Notes: generated by a model not told the origin, from the letters alone. DNA of 64,000 nucleotides from Pseudomonadota bacterium (GCA_963205005.1 CAUJHW010000121.1:1-64000), one strand, 5' to 3'; shown: positions 32,907 to 42,123, counted from the first letter of the stretch. Numbers and translations are program-made.

Positions 32907-33491
32907 CCGCAGGGCCGCGCCCGCGCCGCCAAAGCCCATAAGCATCAGCGCCCAGGTCCCCGGCTCCGGCGCCGCGGAGATCCGCAGGGAGACGCCGCCG
33001 AAGTTGTCGCCCCGCACGGCGTCGCCGGCCACGAAGAGCACTGTGAGCGGAGCATTCAGGCTGACGATGAACGGCTGGGAAATGACCTCGACCGGCCCGG
33101 CTGGCACGTAGATGGCGCCGTTCCAGGTCAGCTCCTGGCGATTGATGGTCGGGGCCGCGCGATAGGCGGCCAGCGCCGCGAGCGCCGAGGTGTAGGCGGT
33201 GGGCAGGCCATAGGACTGCAGGTCCGGGTTCGGACCCGGGTCGGTGATCGCGGTGAAGTTCTCGCGCCAGCCGCTGGCGCAGTTGCCGGTCGGGCACGCG
33301 CCGTTCCAGCCGTCGTAAGCGCCGCCGTCCGCCGTGCCGATCCATTCGATGACCCAGCTGCCGGTCCCGAACACGTACGTCGATCCGGCGCCGCTGGCGC
33401 TGATGTTGACGATGGCGGCCTGCGCGGCCCCGCCGGCCATTGTCGCAAGCGCCATCACGGCGCCGATGGCGCATTTTCGAAGATTGAACAC
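32877..33491 (-). CDS. PEPxxWA-CTERM sorting-domain protein 3
   Basis: 204 residues from a GTG at 33491, which has GGGGGA nine bases upstream and gives a proper signal peptide (NLRKCAIGAVMALATMAGGAAQA); an upstream in-frame start at 33557 does not. The mature domain is short and beta-rich, with a Cys pair in GACPTGNCASGW. The tail is AAPEPGTWALMLMGFGG, a hydrophobic helix and RSRRR. Its last 30 bases overlap the end of the convergent regulator gene. Role as a surface protein is inferred from the sorting tail. Confidence 0.9.
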   Translation of the reverse strand: MFNLRKCAIGAVMALATMAGGAAQAAIVNISASGAGSTYVFGTGSWVIEWIGTADGGAYDGWNGACPTGNCASGWRENFTAITDPGPNPDLQSYGLPTAYTSALAALAAYRAAPTINRQELTWNGAIYVPAGPVEVISQPFIVSLNAPLTVLFVAGDAVRGDNFGGVSLRISAAPEPGTWALMLMGFGGAGAALRSRRRTAHAA

Positions 33492-33688
33492 TGGATTTCC
33501 CCCATTCGCCGCAGCTTGACCCGCGACCGCCCCCTGGACCTTCAGGCCCGGAAACAAGCTTAACTTCGGATAACGTGTTGCGCCAGCAGGCTCGCGTCCG
33601 GGGGGAATCGGGTCGGTATCGCCTGACGTAGCGGAGGCCCGGCTAGCCTTGGTGCAAAGACGGCGTCGCGCCGCACGGGAGCCTCGAC

Positions 33689-34525
33689 ATGACCGACCAT
33701 ATCGCCGGGAAAACCATCGTCATCACCGGGGCCGGCGGCGGCTTCGGGCGGCTTGTGGCAGGGAAGGCGGCGGCGCGGGGCGCCCTCGTCACCTGCGGTG
33801 ACATCAACGGTGAGGCCGTCCGCGAGACGGTGGACGCCATCCTGGCCGCCGGCGGCAGGGCGCAGGCGCTCGTCGCCGACGTCACCCGGCTGGAGGACGT
33901 CACCGCCCTGGTCCAGGCCAGCGTCAGCGCGCACGGCGGGATCGACGTGATGGTCAACAACGCCGGCATCATGCCGCTGGCCTTCTTCGCCGACCACGCG
34001 GCCGCCCACGCCGCCTGGAGCCGCTGCATCGACATCAACATCAAGGGCGTGCTGAACGGCATGATCGCCGCCTACGACCCGATGATGGCGGCGGGCCGGG
34101 GCCAGATCGTCAACCTGTCGTCGATCTACGGCAACTTCCCGGTCGTCGGCGCGGCGGTTTACGGCGCCAGCAAGGCGGCGGTGAACTTCCTCTCGGAGTC
34201 GTTCCGGGTCGAGACGCGGGGGAAGATCAAGGTCACCACCGTCAAGCCGACCGGCGTACCCGCCACGGGCCTGGCGGGCGCCATCGTCAATCCCGCCGCC
34301 GTGGTCGGCATCGTCGGCCACAACATGCCGGAGTTCATGCAGGCCATGGGCGCCATGGGCGAAGGCAACCTGGCCGGCGGGCGCCTTGACCCCGAGGAGA
34401 TGGACTATGTGGCGCTGGCGCCCGAGCACATCGCCGACGCCATTCTCCACGCCATCGACCAGCCCTGGGGCGTTTCCATCGGCGACATCACCGTACGCGC
34501 CGCCGGGGACCACTTCATCCTGTAG
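33689..34525 (+). CDS. Short-chain dehydrogenase/reductase
   Basis: 278 residues of the classical SDR family: cofactor motif VITGAGGGFGRLV, NNAGIMP, the catalytic Ser in IVNLSSIYGNFP and Y-x-x-x-K in YGASKAAVNF. The acidic residue in TCGDINGEA after beta-2 favours NAD(H). After the core it has a 60-residue extension with MPEFMQAMGAMGEGN. Monocistronic by appearance, convergent with the Coq4-like gene 12 bases away. Substrate unknown. Confidence 0.93.
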   Translation: MTDHIAGKTIVITGAGGGFGRLVAGKAAARGALVTCGDINGEAVRETVDAILAAGGRAQALVADVTRLEDVTALVQASVSAHGGIDVMVNNAGIMPLAFFADHAAAHAAWSRCIDINIKGVLNGMIAAYDPMMAAGRGQIVNLSSIYGNFPVVGAAVYGASKAAVNFLSESFRVETRGKIKVTTVKPTGVPATGLAGAIVNPAAVVGIVGHNMPEFMQAMGAMGEGNLAGGRLDPEEMDYVALAPEHIADAILHAIDQPWGVSIGDITVRAAGDHFIL

Positions 34526-34537
34526 CCGGAACGAGCG

Positions 34538-35515
34538 TCAGGGGCTGTCGGTCCGAGCGGCGGCGGTTATCCGCTCGATCGCGTCGCTCGGCAGGCCGCT
34601 CTCGAACCGGCGCACCTTCAGCAGTTCGCGGACGCGCTCCACCGGCAGGTCCCAGAGGGTCTCCCACTCCACACGCATCAACGACGGCGTCTCACGGCCG
34701 TGGGCGTAGGCGCAGATCAGCATGTCCAGCAGCATCTCCGTGCCCTCGGGCCGGTTCAGCGCCAGGTCCGAGAGCACCAGGGCCATCATCAGCGCTGAAT
34801 AGTTGTGTCCGAACTGCCCGAGCTGGAAAGCCGCCATTCCAAGCCTGTGCAGCTCGGTGTCCTCGTAGCCGGCTGTCAGCCGCCAGAGGTCGTGGCACTG
34901 GAGGATGCGCACATTGACGTAGGCCAGCGGCGGCGGAAGGCTCGCCAGCTGCCAGGCGTCCCGGTCGAGGATTTCCAGCCGGCCGCCCCGCGCCATGACA
35001 ACCCTGTGGAACGCCGCGCCCAGCGATCCCCGCGGGCAGTGGGCCAGGGTGTCCAGCGAGAACCGCGCCGGCTCCGGCCAGGCGGCGGCGCCGCGCAGGC
35101 CCGGATAGCCGCGCGTGATCACGGCGACCCGCTCCTGCAGGTCAGGCGGCACGAGGCTCGAGACGAAGGCGGTGCGCTCGGTGAAGTCGATCGGCAGCCG
35201 TGCGGCGGCTTCGGTCTGCATCAGCCGCCAGAATCCGGACCAGAACGCCGGGCTGATCGGCAGTGGAGCGGGGATCGAGCGCTGCCGGATCGGTTTGGCG
35301 TAGACGGGATGGCCGTTCCAGCCCTCCACCAGATCGTCGTAGAACTGCGCCGCCCGCTCGGGCGCGGCCACGGCCACCGACAGCGCGTTCGCGGCCAGAG
35401 TCCGGAGCGCGAGTCCCGTCATTTCCCTTGCGAGCCCGGCGGCCAGGGCGCGCGTATCGCCGCGCGCACTGACCGCCATCAGCTCAAAACTTCGGCGCAC
35501 CTCCCCCGAGATCAT
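34538..35515 (-). CDS. Coq4-family protein with altered metal motif
   Basis: 325 residues from the ATG at 35515 (GGGGGA upstream; an earlier in-frame start at 35632 adds an unlikely basic extension). The C-terminal half matches the Coq4 family, which acts in ubiquinone biosynthesis: LAHCPRGSLGAAFHRVV, LAYVNVRILQCHDLWRLTAGYEDTELHRLGMAAFQLGQ. Coq4 has HDxxH with a downstream Glu as metal ligands; here H208-D209-L-W-R212 replaces the second His. The N-terminal 100 residues are not recognisable. It may be a ubiquinone-related or a divergent helical protein. Confidence 0.7.
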   Translation of the reverse strand: MISGEVRRSFELMAVSARGDTRALAAGLAREMTGLALRTLAANALSVAVAAPERAAQFYDDLVEGWNGHPVYAKPIRQRSIPAPLPISPAFWSGFWRLMQTEAAARLPIDFTERTAFVSSLVPPDLQERVAVITRGYPGLRGAAAWPEPARFSLDTLAHCPRGSLGAAFHRVVMARGGRLEILDRDAWQLASLPPPLAYVNVRILQCHDLWRLTAGYEDTELHRLGMAAFQLGQFGHNYSALMMALVLSDLALNRPEGTEMLLDMLICAYAHGRETPSLMRVEWETLWDLPVERVRELLKVRRFESGLPSDAIERITAAARTDSP

Positions 35516-35752
35516 CGCCGTCCCCCGTCTCTTCCTGTCTGGCCGGCTGAGTTCGTTTCGCCTCGGGCTTAGTGACACGCTTACTGCCGAAAGGTCGACA
35601 GACCCGCGTTCGGTGGCGTCGTGTTGTCGCACCCTGGCGGGCGGTTCACGGGCAGCGAAGGCGGGTCACCATCGGTAACACGTCCCCGGGCAGGCCCATT
35701 CGATTCCCCTGACAGGAGAATTGAACGCGCCAAGGTTGTTTCTCCACCTGCG

Positions 35753-35780
35753 AAAAAGCCCCGGCCTTGCGGCCGGGGCT
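35753..35780 (-). terminator. Intrinsic terminator of PEP-CTERM gene 4
   Basis: On the minus strand, AGCCCCGGCC, a GC-rich loop and GGCCGGGGC form a hairpin followed by five T. It lies 30 bases after the stop of the gene at 35810-36409. The rest of the 35516-35809 gap shows nothing clear. Confidence 0.88.
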
Positions 35781-35809
35781 CTGTGTTCGCTTGCGAAGGC
35801 TGTCTGGTG

Positions 35810-36409
35810 TCAGGCGATCGCGGAACGGCGGCGGCGCATCAGGCTGCCCACGCCACCAAAGCCCATGATCATCATCGCCCAGGTCGCCGGTTCCGGCACC
35901 GCGCCGCCCGTACCGCCGCCACCGCCGCAGTTGTCGGTGCAGACCGAGCCATAATAGGTCACGTGCGAGATGTCCTGCAGCACACCGTTACGGTTGCGGA
36001 TGCCGTTGTTCACCGCCAGGAACGAATTGGTCGGCGTGCTCAGGCCGAACAGGATCACGCTGGTCGAGGACTTCACGGAGTAGAAGTTCACCAGGTAGTT
36101 CACCGGCAGGTTGATCTGCAGGCTGGTGGTCACGCCGTCGGTCTTGCCCAGGTAGTCGCCCAGGTCGATCGTCGGGGGCGGCGCGGGCTCCTGATGCTGG
36201 GCGGCGTAGGCCGCTTCATACGCCAGCGGGTTGTCGAACACGGCGGAGCCGTCGCCGTTGTCCAGGTCGAACACGCAGCCGGTCGCGCCGAAGACGTCGC
36301 AGTTCAGGTTGTCGGCGCGCAGCGTCAGGGCGGCCTGGGCCGAGCCCGCCACGCCCATCATCGTCACCGCGCTCAGGGCGGCCGCAGCCACGCTCAGAAG
36401 TCGCTTCAT
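35810..36409 (-). CDS. PEPxxWA-CTERM sorting-domain protein 4
   Basis: 199 residues. Signal LLSVAAAALSAVTMMGVAGSAQA; mature part with Cys residues in LNCDVFGATGCVFDLDNGDGS and VCTDNCGGGGG, the latter a glycine linker before the tail AVPEPATWAMMIMGFGG, hydrophobic helix and RRRR. Surface targeting by an exosortase-type system is implied. It has its own terminator (35753-35780) and a candidate promoter (36467-36496), so it is probably a single-gene unit. Confidence 0.93.
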   Translation of the reverse strand: MKRLLSVAAAALSAVTMMGVAGSAQAALTLRADNLNCDVFGATGCVFDLDNGDGSAVFDNPLAYEAAYAAQHQEPAPPPTIDLGDYLGKTDGVTTSLQINLPVNYLVNFYSVKSSTSVILFGLSTPTNSFLAVNNGIRNRNGVLQDISHVTYYGSVCTDNCGGGGGTGGAVPEPATWAMMIMGFGGVGSLMRRRRSAIA

Positions 36410-36466
36410 TGTTCCCCGCTTCCCCGTCAGGTGCGCGAGACGCGCAGACGGATATGAGCGAGCACC

Positions 36467-36496
36467 CTATAACGGGCGTTAACGCTTCTGATCCAA
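36467..36496 (-). promoter_or_regulatory. Candidate promoter for PEP-CTERM gene 4
   Basis: On the minus strand TTGGAT (36496-36491) and TTATAG (36472-36467) are separated by 18 bases, about 58 bases upstream of the ATG. Assigned by eye. Confidence 0.35.
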
Positions 36497-36551
36497 TTCC
36501 CCTGACGGGCGAGTATTTTTCCGCCCGATCGCCAAGCGGCCCGAAGGGTCC

Positions 36552-38768
36552 TCAACCGAACAGGAAGTCGCTGCTCTTCAGGGCATAGCTGTTGAGCAGG
36601 TGGAACACCTCCCGCGCGCCGGTGTCATGGTCGGTGACCACCCAGTCGGTCGTGTTGACCCGGGCCAGGGTCGACCCCGCCGAATAGCCCCGCAGCAGGA
36701 TGTGGTCGCCCTTGGCGAAGTCCGAGATCCGGTCGTCCGCCGCCTCGCCGAACGCCAGGATGAAATCGTCCTTGCCGGCGCCGCCGACATAGAGGTCGAT
36801 GCCCGCGCCGCCGTTCAGGTCGTCGTCGCCAGAGCCGCCCGACAGGGTGTCGAGGCCGGCCCCGCCCAGCAGGGTGTCGCTGCCGCCGCCCCCATCCAGC
36901 GAGTCGCTGGCGGCCAGGCTGCTGAGCAGGTTCGCACCGGAGTTGCCCACGAGAGTATTTGCCAGGTCGTTCCCGGTTCCGGCAACGCCGGCCGAGCCGG
37001 TCAGGACCAGCTTCTCCACATTGGACCCAAGGACCCAGGCGAAGGCGGACTGCACCGTGTCGAAGCCCTCGCCGGCCAGCTCCAGCACCGTATCCGTCGC
37101 ATCGACGATGTAGAGATCGTTGCCCGCCCCGCCCGCGAGGCTGTCGGCCCCGGCGCCGCCGTCCAGGGTGTCGGCCCCGTCCAGTCCGGCCAGGGTGTCG
37201 GCATAGGCGGTGGGCGCCAGCGCCGCGCCGGACGTCGTCCCCGGCGTCAGGGAGTCGGCGCCGGCCGTGCCGGTGATCAGAACACCCGTCGTCGGAGCGG
37301 GCGCCGGCGCGGGCGCCGGGGCCGGAGCCGGCGTCGTGGCGGCGACCACCGTGTTGAGGAAGGTCGAGATGTCCAGCCGCCCGTCGCTGGCCACCTTGTC
37401 CAGCAGCGACGCGGTGGGCGTCGCCGACTGCAGCAGCGCCGCGCGGATCTGCGCGCCGGTCGCGTCGGGGTGCGCCGCCGAGTACAGGGCGATGGCCCCG
37501 GTCACGAATGGCGTCGCCATCGAGGTGCCGCTGTAGGCGCCGTAGCCGCCGCCCTTCAGGGTCGAATAGATGCTCGCCCCCGGCGCGGCGATGTCCACCG
37601 AGATCGCGCCGAAGTCCGAGAAGCTGGCCAGCGCGCCGGTGCTGGTGATCGCCGCGACCGACAGCACCGCATCGAAGGCCGCCGTGGCCGCCGTCGACAG
37701 GTTGCCGGGGTAGAACGGCGTCACGTCGTTGTTCGTGGCGTTGTTGCCGGCCGCGGCCACATAGAACACGTCGGCGTTCGCCGCCCGGGTCACCGCGTCC
37801 TGCAGCGCCTGCGAGAAGCCCGCGCCACCCCAGCTCTGGTTGGTGGCCGCGAAGTCGGTGGCGACGCCCGAGCGGGTCAGGCTGGTGAAGTAGTCCGTCG
37901 CCTTGATGTTGTTCGAGGTGTAGCCATAGTTCGTCGCGTCGAGGAACTTCAGCGCCACCAGCTGCACATCCCAGGCCACGCCCGAAACCCCCAGCCCGTT
38001 GCCGCCCATCGCCCCGATGGTGCCCGAGACATGCGTGCCGTGGCCCTGGTCGTCCATCGGGTCGTTGTCGTTGTTGACGAAGTCCCAGCCGATCAGGTCG
38101 TCGGCATAGCCGTTGGCGTCCTGGTCGACGCCGTCCTCCCAGCGGGTGTCGTTCAGCAGGTCGCCGGCGTCGATGCGGCCGTTGGCGTTCCGGTCCGACA
38201 CAAAGGCGCTGTTGGCCGACTGGTTCAGGTCGCGGAAGGTGATCAGGCCGTCGGCGTCGACGTCGGCCAGCGACCCGCGGAACGACAGCGGGATCTCGCG
38301 CTGGTTCAGCCAGACGTTCAGGTAGAGGTCCGGGTGGGTGTAATCCATGCCGCTGTCGACCACGCCGACAGCCACCTTCGTCGAGCCCGTCTGACCGGCG
38401 GCCCAGGCCTCCGTAGCCTGGCTTCCATAGACGTTCACCGGGCTCCCGAGGTCGCCATAGAGGCCCCACGTCTGGCCGGCCGTCACCGAGGTGTCGTTCG
38501 ACACGGCCTGGGCGCTGACCACGAAGTCCGGCTCGGCGAACTTCACCCCTGGCAGGTGCGAGAGGATCGCGATCGCCTTCTCGACGGTAACCCCGGCGCC
38601 GAGGCTGATCCGCGCCAGACCGTCGTCACCCCCGTTCACGATCTCCAGCAGCCGGCCGCCGATGGCTTCCAGAGCATGGCTGTGTTCGGCGCCCGTCGAA
38701 CCCGCCTGGAACTGCAGCAGCAGCTGGTCCGGCCGGTAGGCGGCCGACGGATTCGTTGGTTGGGGCAT
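36552..38768 (-). CDS. Subtilisin-like (S8) serine protease with RTX-type calcium-binding C-terminus
   Basis: 738 residues. No N-terminal signal peptide. An I9-like propeptide-type segment occupies about 12-90. Catalytic triad: D138 (VGVVDSGMDYTHP), H243 (QGHGTHVSGT), S416 (YSGTSMATPF), with oxyanion Asn in AAAGNN. Between D and H an acidic insertion has three EF-hand-like loops (DVDADGLITFRDL, DRNANGRIDAGDL, DQDANGYADD). An alanine-proline linker near 480-495 leads to hemolysin-type repeats (GGAGADSLAGGAGNDLY, GGGGSDTLLGGAGLDTLSGG). This layout fits type I secretion; no ABC/HlyD/TolC genes adjoin. ATG with GGAG six bases upstream. Confidence 0.94.
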   Translation of the reverse strand: MPQPTNPSAAYRPDQLLLQFQAGSTGAEHSHALEAIGGRLLEIVNGGDDGLARISLGAGVTVEKAIAILSHLPGVKFAEPDFVVSAQAVSNDTSVTAGQTWGLYGDLGSPVNVYGSQATEAWAAGQTGSTKVAVGVVDSGMDYTHPDLYLNVWLNQREIPLSFRGSLADVDADGLITFRDLNQSANSAFVSDRNANGRIDAGDLLNDTRWEDGVDQDANGYADDLIGWDFVNNDNDPMDDQGHGTHVSGTIGAMGGNGLGVSGVAWDVQLVALKFLDATNYGYTSNNIKATDYFTSLTRSGVATDFAATNQSWGGAGFSQALQDAVTRAANADVFYVAAAGNNATNNDVTPFYPGNLSTAATAAFDAVLSVAAITSTGALASFSDFGAISVDIAAPGASIYSTLKGGGYGAYSGTSMATPFVTGAIALYSAAHPDATGAQIRAALLQSATPTASLLDKVASDGRLDISTFLNTVVAATTPAPAPAPAPAPAPTTGVLITGTAGADSLTPGTTSGAALAPTAYADTLAGLDGADTLDGGAGADSLAGGAGNDLYIVDATDTVLELAGEGFDTVQSAFAWVLGSNVEKLVLTGSAGVAGTGNDLANTLVGNSGANLLSSLAASDSLDGGGGSDTLLGGAGLDTLSGGSGDDDLNGGAGIDLYVGGAGKDDFILAFGEAADDRISDFAKGDHILLRGYSAGSTLARVNTTDWVVTDHDTGAREVFHLLNSYALKSSDFLFG

Positions 38769-38845
38769 ATCGTCTCCGGGCGAGGTCGCTGGCGATCAAC
38801 CGGCAAACTCGGCCCGGACGCTTAATTGCGCGCTTCGCGGAAGGC

Positions 38846-39469
38846 TTAAGTTGGATTCACCCTGTTCGCGGGGGCCGCCGGACCCTCCCGGGCCGCCAGT
38901 TCGATCACCACGCGCAACGCGCGGAAATCCTGGCCCTGGGGCTGCACCACCGCGCCGAACGCACGGGCCAGCCGCAGCATCCGCCGGTTCTCCATCAGGA
39001 TCTCGCCCCTCACCCGCGCAAGACCCCGCGCGCGCGCCCAGCCCAGCATCTCTTCCATCAGGGCGTGACCCAGGCCGTGGCCCGCCTGGTCCGATCGGAC
39101 CATGATCGCGAACTCGCCCTCGGGCGCATCGGCCGCCAGGATCAGCCGCACCACGCCCAGGATGCCCGCCGCGTCGTCGGCGGCCTCAGGGTCATAGGCG
39201 GCGACGGCGATGTGACGGCCACGGTCGAACCCGGTCAGCAGGTCGGTCAGCGGGCCGACCATCGGCCGGACGGGCGAGAAGAACCTCAGCCGCAGGTCGT
39301 CCGGCGTCGACTTCAGCCCCATCTCAACCAGGGCCTCGGCGTCATCCGTGCGGATCGGCCGCAGCCGCAGCCGGCGGCCGTCGGCGACCACCAGCCCGGT
39401 GTCGGCGTCCGCCGGGACGGCCGGCGCCGTCAGCTTCACGGCCGTCTTCGCCGACGCCTTCACGGCCAT
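38846..39469 (-). CDS. GNAT-family N-acetyltransferase
   Basis: 207 residues. GNAT core: RLRLRPIRTDDAEALVEM (beta-1/alpha-1), acetyl-CoA loop VRSDQAGHGLGHALMEEMLGWARARG and ENRRMLRLARAFGA. The first 25 residues are Ala/Lys-rich. Of the kind found with protein lysine acetyltransferase-like domains; substrate unknown. It follows the DUF883-like gene by 14 bases, so is likely co-transcribed. Confidence 0.9.
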   Translation of the reverse strand: MAVKASAKTAVKLTAPAVPADADTGLVVADGRRLRLRPIRTDDAEALVEMGLKSTPDDLRLRFFSPVRPMVGPLTDLLTGFDRGRHIAVAAYDPEAADDAAGILGVVRLILAADAPEGEFAIMVRSDQAGHGLGHALMEEMLGWARARGLARVRGEILMENRRMLRLARAFGAVVQPQGQDFRALRVVIELAAREGPAAPANRVNPT

Positions 39470-39483
39470 CGCCTCCGCCGGCG

Positions 39484-39867
39484 TCAGGGCCGGGGCGGTT
39501 TGATGTAGATCACCTTCGGCCCGCGACCAGCCAGAAGCAGGCCCGCCAGCAACCCCACTGTCGCCGCCACGCCCAGCGCTACATAGGGCTGTTCCCGCAC
39601 CATCGGGTCCACCCTGGCCTTGGCGGTCGCGACCCGGGCCTTCGCCTCTCCATAGGCGCCCTGCACCCGCTCACGCGCCGTCTCGGCGGCGGCCGACAGC
39701 TGCTTCGAAACCCGCGCCGAGGTCTCCTCCAGCGTCTGGACGGTCTGCCGCACATACCGCTCGGCCACCCCGGCCAGGTCATTGGCGGGCCGGTCGTCGG
39801 GCGTGTCCTGCGTCAGCGTCGTCGGCGCGATGTTGGGGAAGGCGGCGTCCTGCACGGTGTCGGTCAT
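39484..39867 (-). CDS. DUF883/ElaB-like membrane-anchored protein
   Basis: 127 residues. A coiled-coil-prone amphipathic helix (ERYVRQTVQTLEETSARVSKQLSAAAE... to about 90) is followed by EQPYVALGVAATVGLLAGLLLAGR, the single C-terminal membrane anchor typical of the YqjD/ElaB (DUF883) family. Members tether to the inner membrane; YqjD binds ribosomes in E. coli, which cannot be assumed here. AGGAG lies six bases before the ATG. Confidence 0.85.
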   Translation of the reverse strand: MTDTVQDAAFPNIAPTTLTQDTPDDRPANDLAGVAERYVRQTVQTLEETSARVSKQLSAAAETARERVQGAYGEAKARVATAKARVDPMVREQPYVALGVAATVGLLAGLLLAGRGPKVIYIKPPRP

Positions 39868-39935
39868 CTCGGGCTCCTTGGCTGTCCGCCAACCTAACGG
39901 CCCCGGGACGCCCGCGTTCCCAGGCCGCCGCCGCG

Positions 39936-39980
39936 CCTCCCCCGTTCAGGGGAAGGGGAACCGCGAAGCGGTGGAGGGGG
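39936..39980. repeat. GC-rich palindromic intergenic repeat
   Basis: Sequence with nested hairpins: CCCC-GTTCA-GGGG, then CCGC-GAA-GCGG, with CCTCCCCC and GGAGGGGG at its outer ends. This resembles the C-rich/G-rich palindromic repeats common between Caulobacteraceae genes. Only one copy seen in this window. Confidence 0.45.
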
Positions 39981-40063
39981 CGGGACCGTCTGGAAACCCT
40001 CAGCAGGGCGGCGAGCTACCCCTGCGCCGAATGAACCCGGCGCCTGCTGGAGGGTTTGGCTCC

Positions 40064-41326
40064 ATGCGGCTGGAGCAAACCCCCCTGTTTCAATTCTCGG
40101 CCTACCACCTCGTGCTCGCATTCCTTGGGCTGGCGATCATCCTCGCCTATTGGCTGCCAAGGTTCTTTTCCGGCCGCGAGCCTGCCGCGTCGGCGCTGCT
40201 GATCGGCCTGGGATACGCCCTGTTCGGCTGGATGCCGGGGCTGCCCCAGGCCGTCAGCCCGGCCAACCTTCCCAAGCCCTGGGAAGTCGCGAGCGAGCTT
40301 TGCGTCGTGGTCGGCCTGTTCGGCGTCGGACTCCGTATCGACCGCCTCGCCGGCCGCGCAGGCTGGGCGCCCACGGTCAGACTGCTGCTGCTCGCCATGC
40401 CCCTGACGATCATCGGGGTCGCTGTGCTGGGCGCCTATGTCGCGGGGCTGGGCCTCGCGGGCGCGCTTCTGCTGGGCGCGGTCCTGGCGCCCACAGACCC
40501 GGTCCTGGCCGGGGACGTTCAGGTCGGACGGCCGACCGAAGGCGGCGAGCACCCGGTCCGCTTCACGCTCACGACCGAGGCGGGGCTCAATGATGGGCTG
40601 GCCTTCCCGTTCGTCCACCTGGCGATGGCGATCTCGGCGGCCGGCGCGGTCTCGGCGGCCCTGCTGGGCGAATGGCTATGGCGTGACCTGGCCTATCGCA
40701 TCGCCGTCGGCGCGGCCTGCGGCGTTGGCGTGGGCTGGATCCTCGGCAAGGTGCTCTTTTCGGTTCCGCGCGAGAACGCCCTCGCCAAGACCGAGTCCGG
40801 CGTCTTTGCGCTCGCCGGGGTGCTGGTCGCCTATGGCTTTACGGAACTGGCGGAAGGCTACGGCTTCATCGCCGCCTTCATTGCTGGCGTAACTCTGCGA
40901 CGCGTGGAGTCGGAGCATGAGTTTCACGTCAGGCTGCACGACTTCTCCGAAACGATCGAACATGCGCTGACCGCGTTGCTGCTGATCGCGTTCGGCGCCG
41001 CGATGCCCGCCATTCTCGCATCCCTCGACTGGGCGGGCGCGGCCGTGGCCCTCGCCCTCGTCTTCATCGTGCGACCGGCGGTCGCCTGGGTCTCACTGGC
41101 CGGCCAGGGCCAACTCACCGGCGCGAGGCGGTTCGTCGTCGCCGCCTACGGGGTTCGCGGGGTCGGCTCCGTCTACTACCTGAGCTATGCGGGCAGCCAC
41201 ATGAAGCTCGCAAACGAAACCCAGCTGTGGGCGATCGTCGGCCTGGCGATCCTCGTATCGACCGTTGTCCATGGATTCACCGCAGCCTTCGCGGTCGAGA
41301 CCGTGACCGGCGAAAGCCAGCGTTGA
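40064..41326 (+). CDS. CPA1-family Na+(K+)/H+ antiporter
   Basis: About 420 residues from the ATG at 40064 (GGAGGG upstream); a further in-frame ATG is at 40031. About 12 membrane segments. Ion-binding motif ALLLGAVLAPTDPVLAGDVQ and TTEAGLNDGLAFPFVHLAM (the ND pair) identify the NhaP/CPA1 type, with YGFIAAFIAGVTLRRVE further on. Exchanges cytoplasmic Na+ or K+ for protons at the inner membrane. No accessory subunit genes nearby. Confidence 0.93.
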   Translation: MRLEQTPLFQFSAYHLVLAFLGLAIILAYWLPRFFSGREPAASALLIGLGYALFGWMPGLPQAVSPANLPKPWEVASELCVVVGLFGVGLRIDRLAGRAGWAPTVRLLLLAMPLTIIGVAVLGAYVAGLGLAGALLLGAVLAPTDPVLAGDVQVGRPTEGGEHPVRFTLTTEAGLNDGLAFPFVHLAMAISAAGAVSAALLGEWLWRDLAYRIAVGAACGVGVGWILGKVLFSVPRENALAKTESGVFALAGVLVAYGFTELAEGYGFIAAFIAGVTLRRVESEHEFHVRLHDFSETIEHALTALLLIAFGAAMPAILASLDWAGAAVALALVFIVRPAVAWVSLAGQGQLTGARRFVVAAYGVRGVGSVYYLSYAGSHMKLANETQLWAIVGLAILVSTVVHGFTAAFAVETVTGESQR

Positions 41327-41541
41327 TGAGCCCGAGGCGGTCCCGACGCGGGCCTGCGGAGACAGCCGCCCGTGACGTATGGATGACGCGCCGCTGCGTA
41401 GAGGCGCCTCGGTTTCGTCGATGCAGGCCCTTCCGCTCATGGACCTCTCGGCGGACGCCGCAAGTGTGGGTTCAGGGGGGTTAGCGGACCTTGCGCCCGG
41501 CTTGCGGCAGCCTAGTCTGATTGCCTGCAGAGGAGGCTGGG

Positions 41542-42123
41542 TTGAACTTCGAACGTGTGTCTCTGCGGGACCTAGTGGAAGCGGGCGTTGGGGAGCCTCG
41601 CTTCCATTTGAAGTTCCTCCCCGTTTTGACTGCCCATACTCATCTCCACACGGAGACCTCACGTCGAGTTGGCCACGTCTTTTTGCGGGACGAGACCCAC
41701 ACCTACGTCTTCAGTGATCTTTGGTGGGGTGGAGACGAATGGGACGAGCGCATCGGAGATTACACGGAGCCTGCCGTCGAAACGCTTGTCCTCCGCTCTA
41801 CCGCCACCCTCTTCGATGAAGTCGCGAGGACCGACTGCGGAGGCAGGATCGAGTGTGACCATGCTGTAATCGCTTGGGAGGCAGGCCTTGAACTCCTAGT
41901 AGATCAAGAAAAGGCACCGCTGACATTCGGGATTGGAACGGCGCTACTTGCGACAACGGCGTTCGAGGGGAGGTCTCTCGATTGGTTAGTCGAACTCGAA
42001 TTTCGTGGATCGGAAAGGTGGTGGCTCGAACGTCGAACTCCAGGGAGTTTTGCCCTGACTAGACGCGACGGCAGCCCGTTCTTTGCGTCGGCGGCGGCCG
42101 GAAGGACGGCGGACGAGGCTTAA
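41542..42123 (+). CDS. Hypothetical protein, lower-GC gene
   Basis: About 193 residues from a TTG at 41542 with AGGAGG six bases upstream; an in-frame TTG at 41521 is possible. No domain recognised. The composition is acidic with many Trp (SDLWWGGDEWDERIGDY, ERWWLERR) and no signal peptide or membrane segment. GC in the lines I counted is about 55-60%, against about 70% around it, and codon choice is less biased (CTA, TTA, AGA occur). This suggests recent acquisition. The 215 bases before it hold nothing clear. Confidence 0.65.
   Translation: MNFERVSLRDLVEAGVGEPRFHLKFLPVLTAHTHLHTETSRRVGHVFLRDETHTYVFSDLWWGGDEWDERIGDYTEPAVETLVLRSTATLFDEVARTDCGGRIECDHAVIAWEAGLELLVDQEKAPLTFGIGTALLATTAFEGRSLDWLVELEFRGSERWWLERRTPGSFALTRRDGSPFFASAAAGRTADEA

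Noticed and set aside
36600..38825. 741-codon plus-strand frame opposite the subtilase gene
   Set aside because: Its translation is low-complexity Arg/Gly/Val/Gln-rich text without any domain, and it mirrors the codon periodicity of a clear S8 protease on the other strand.
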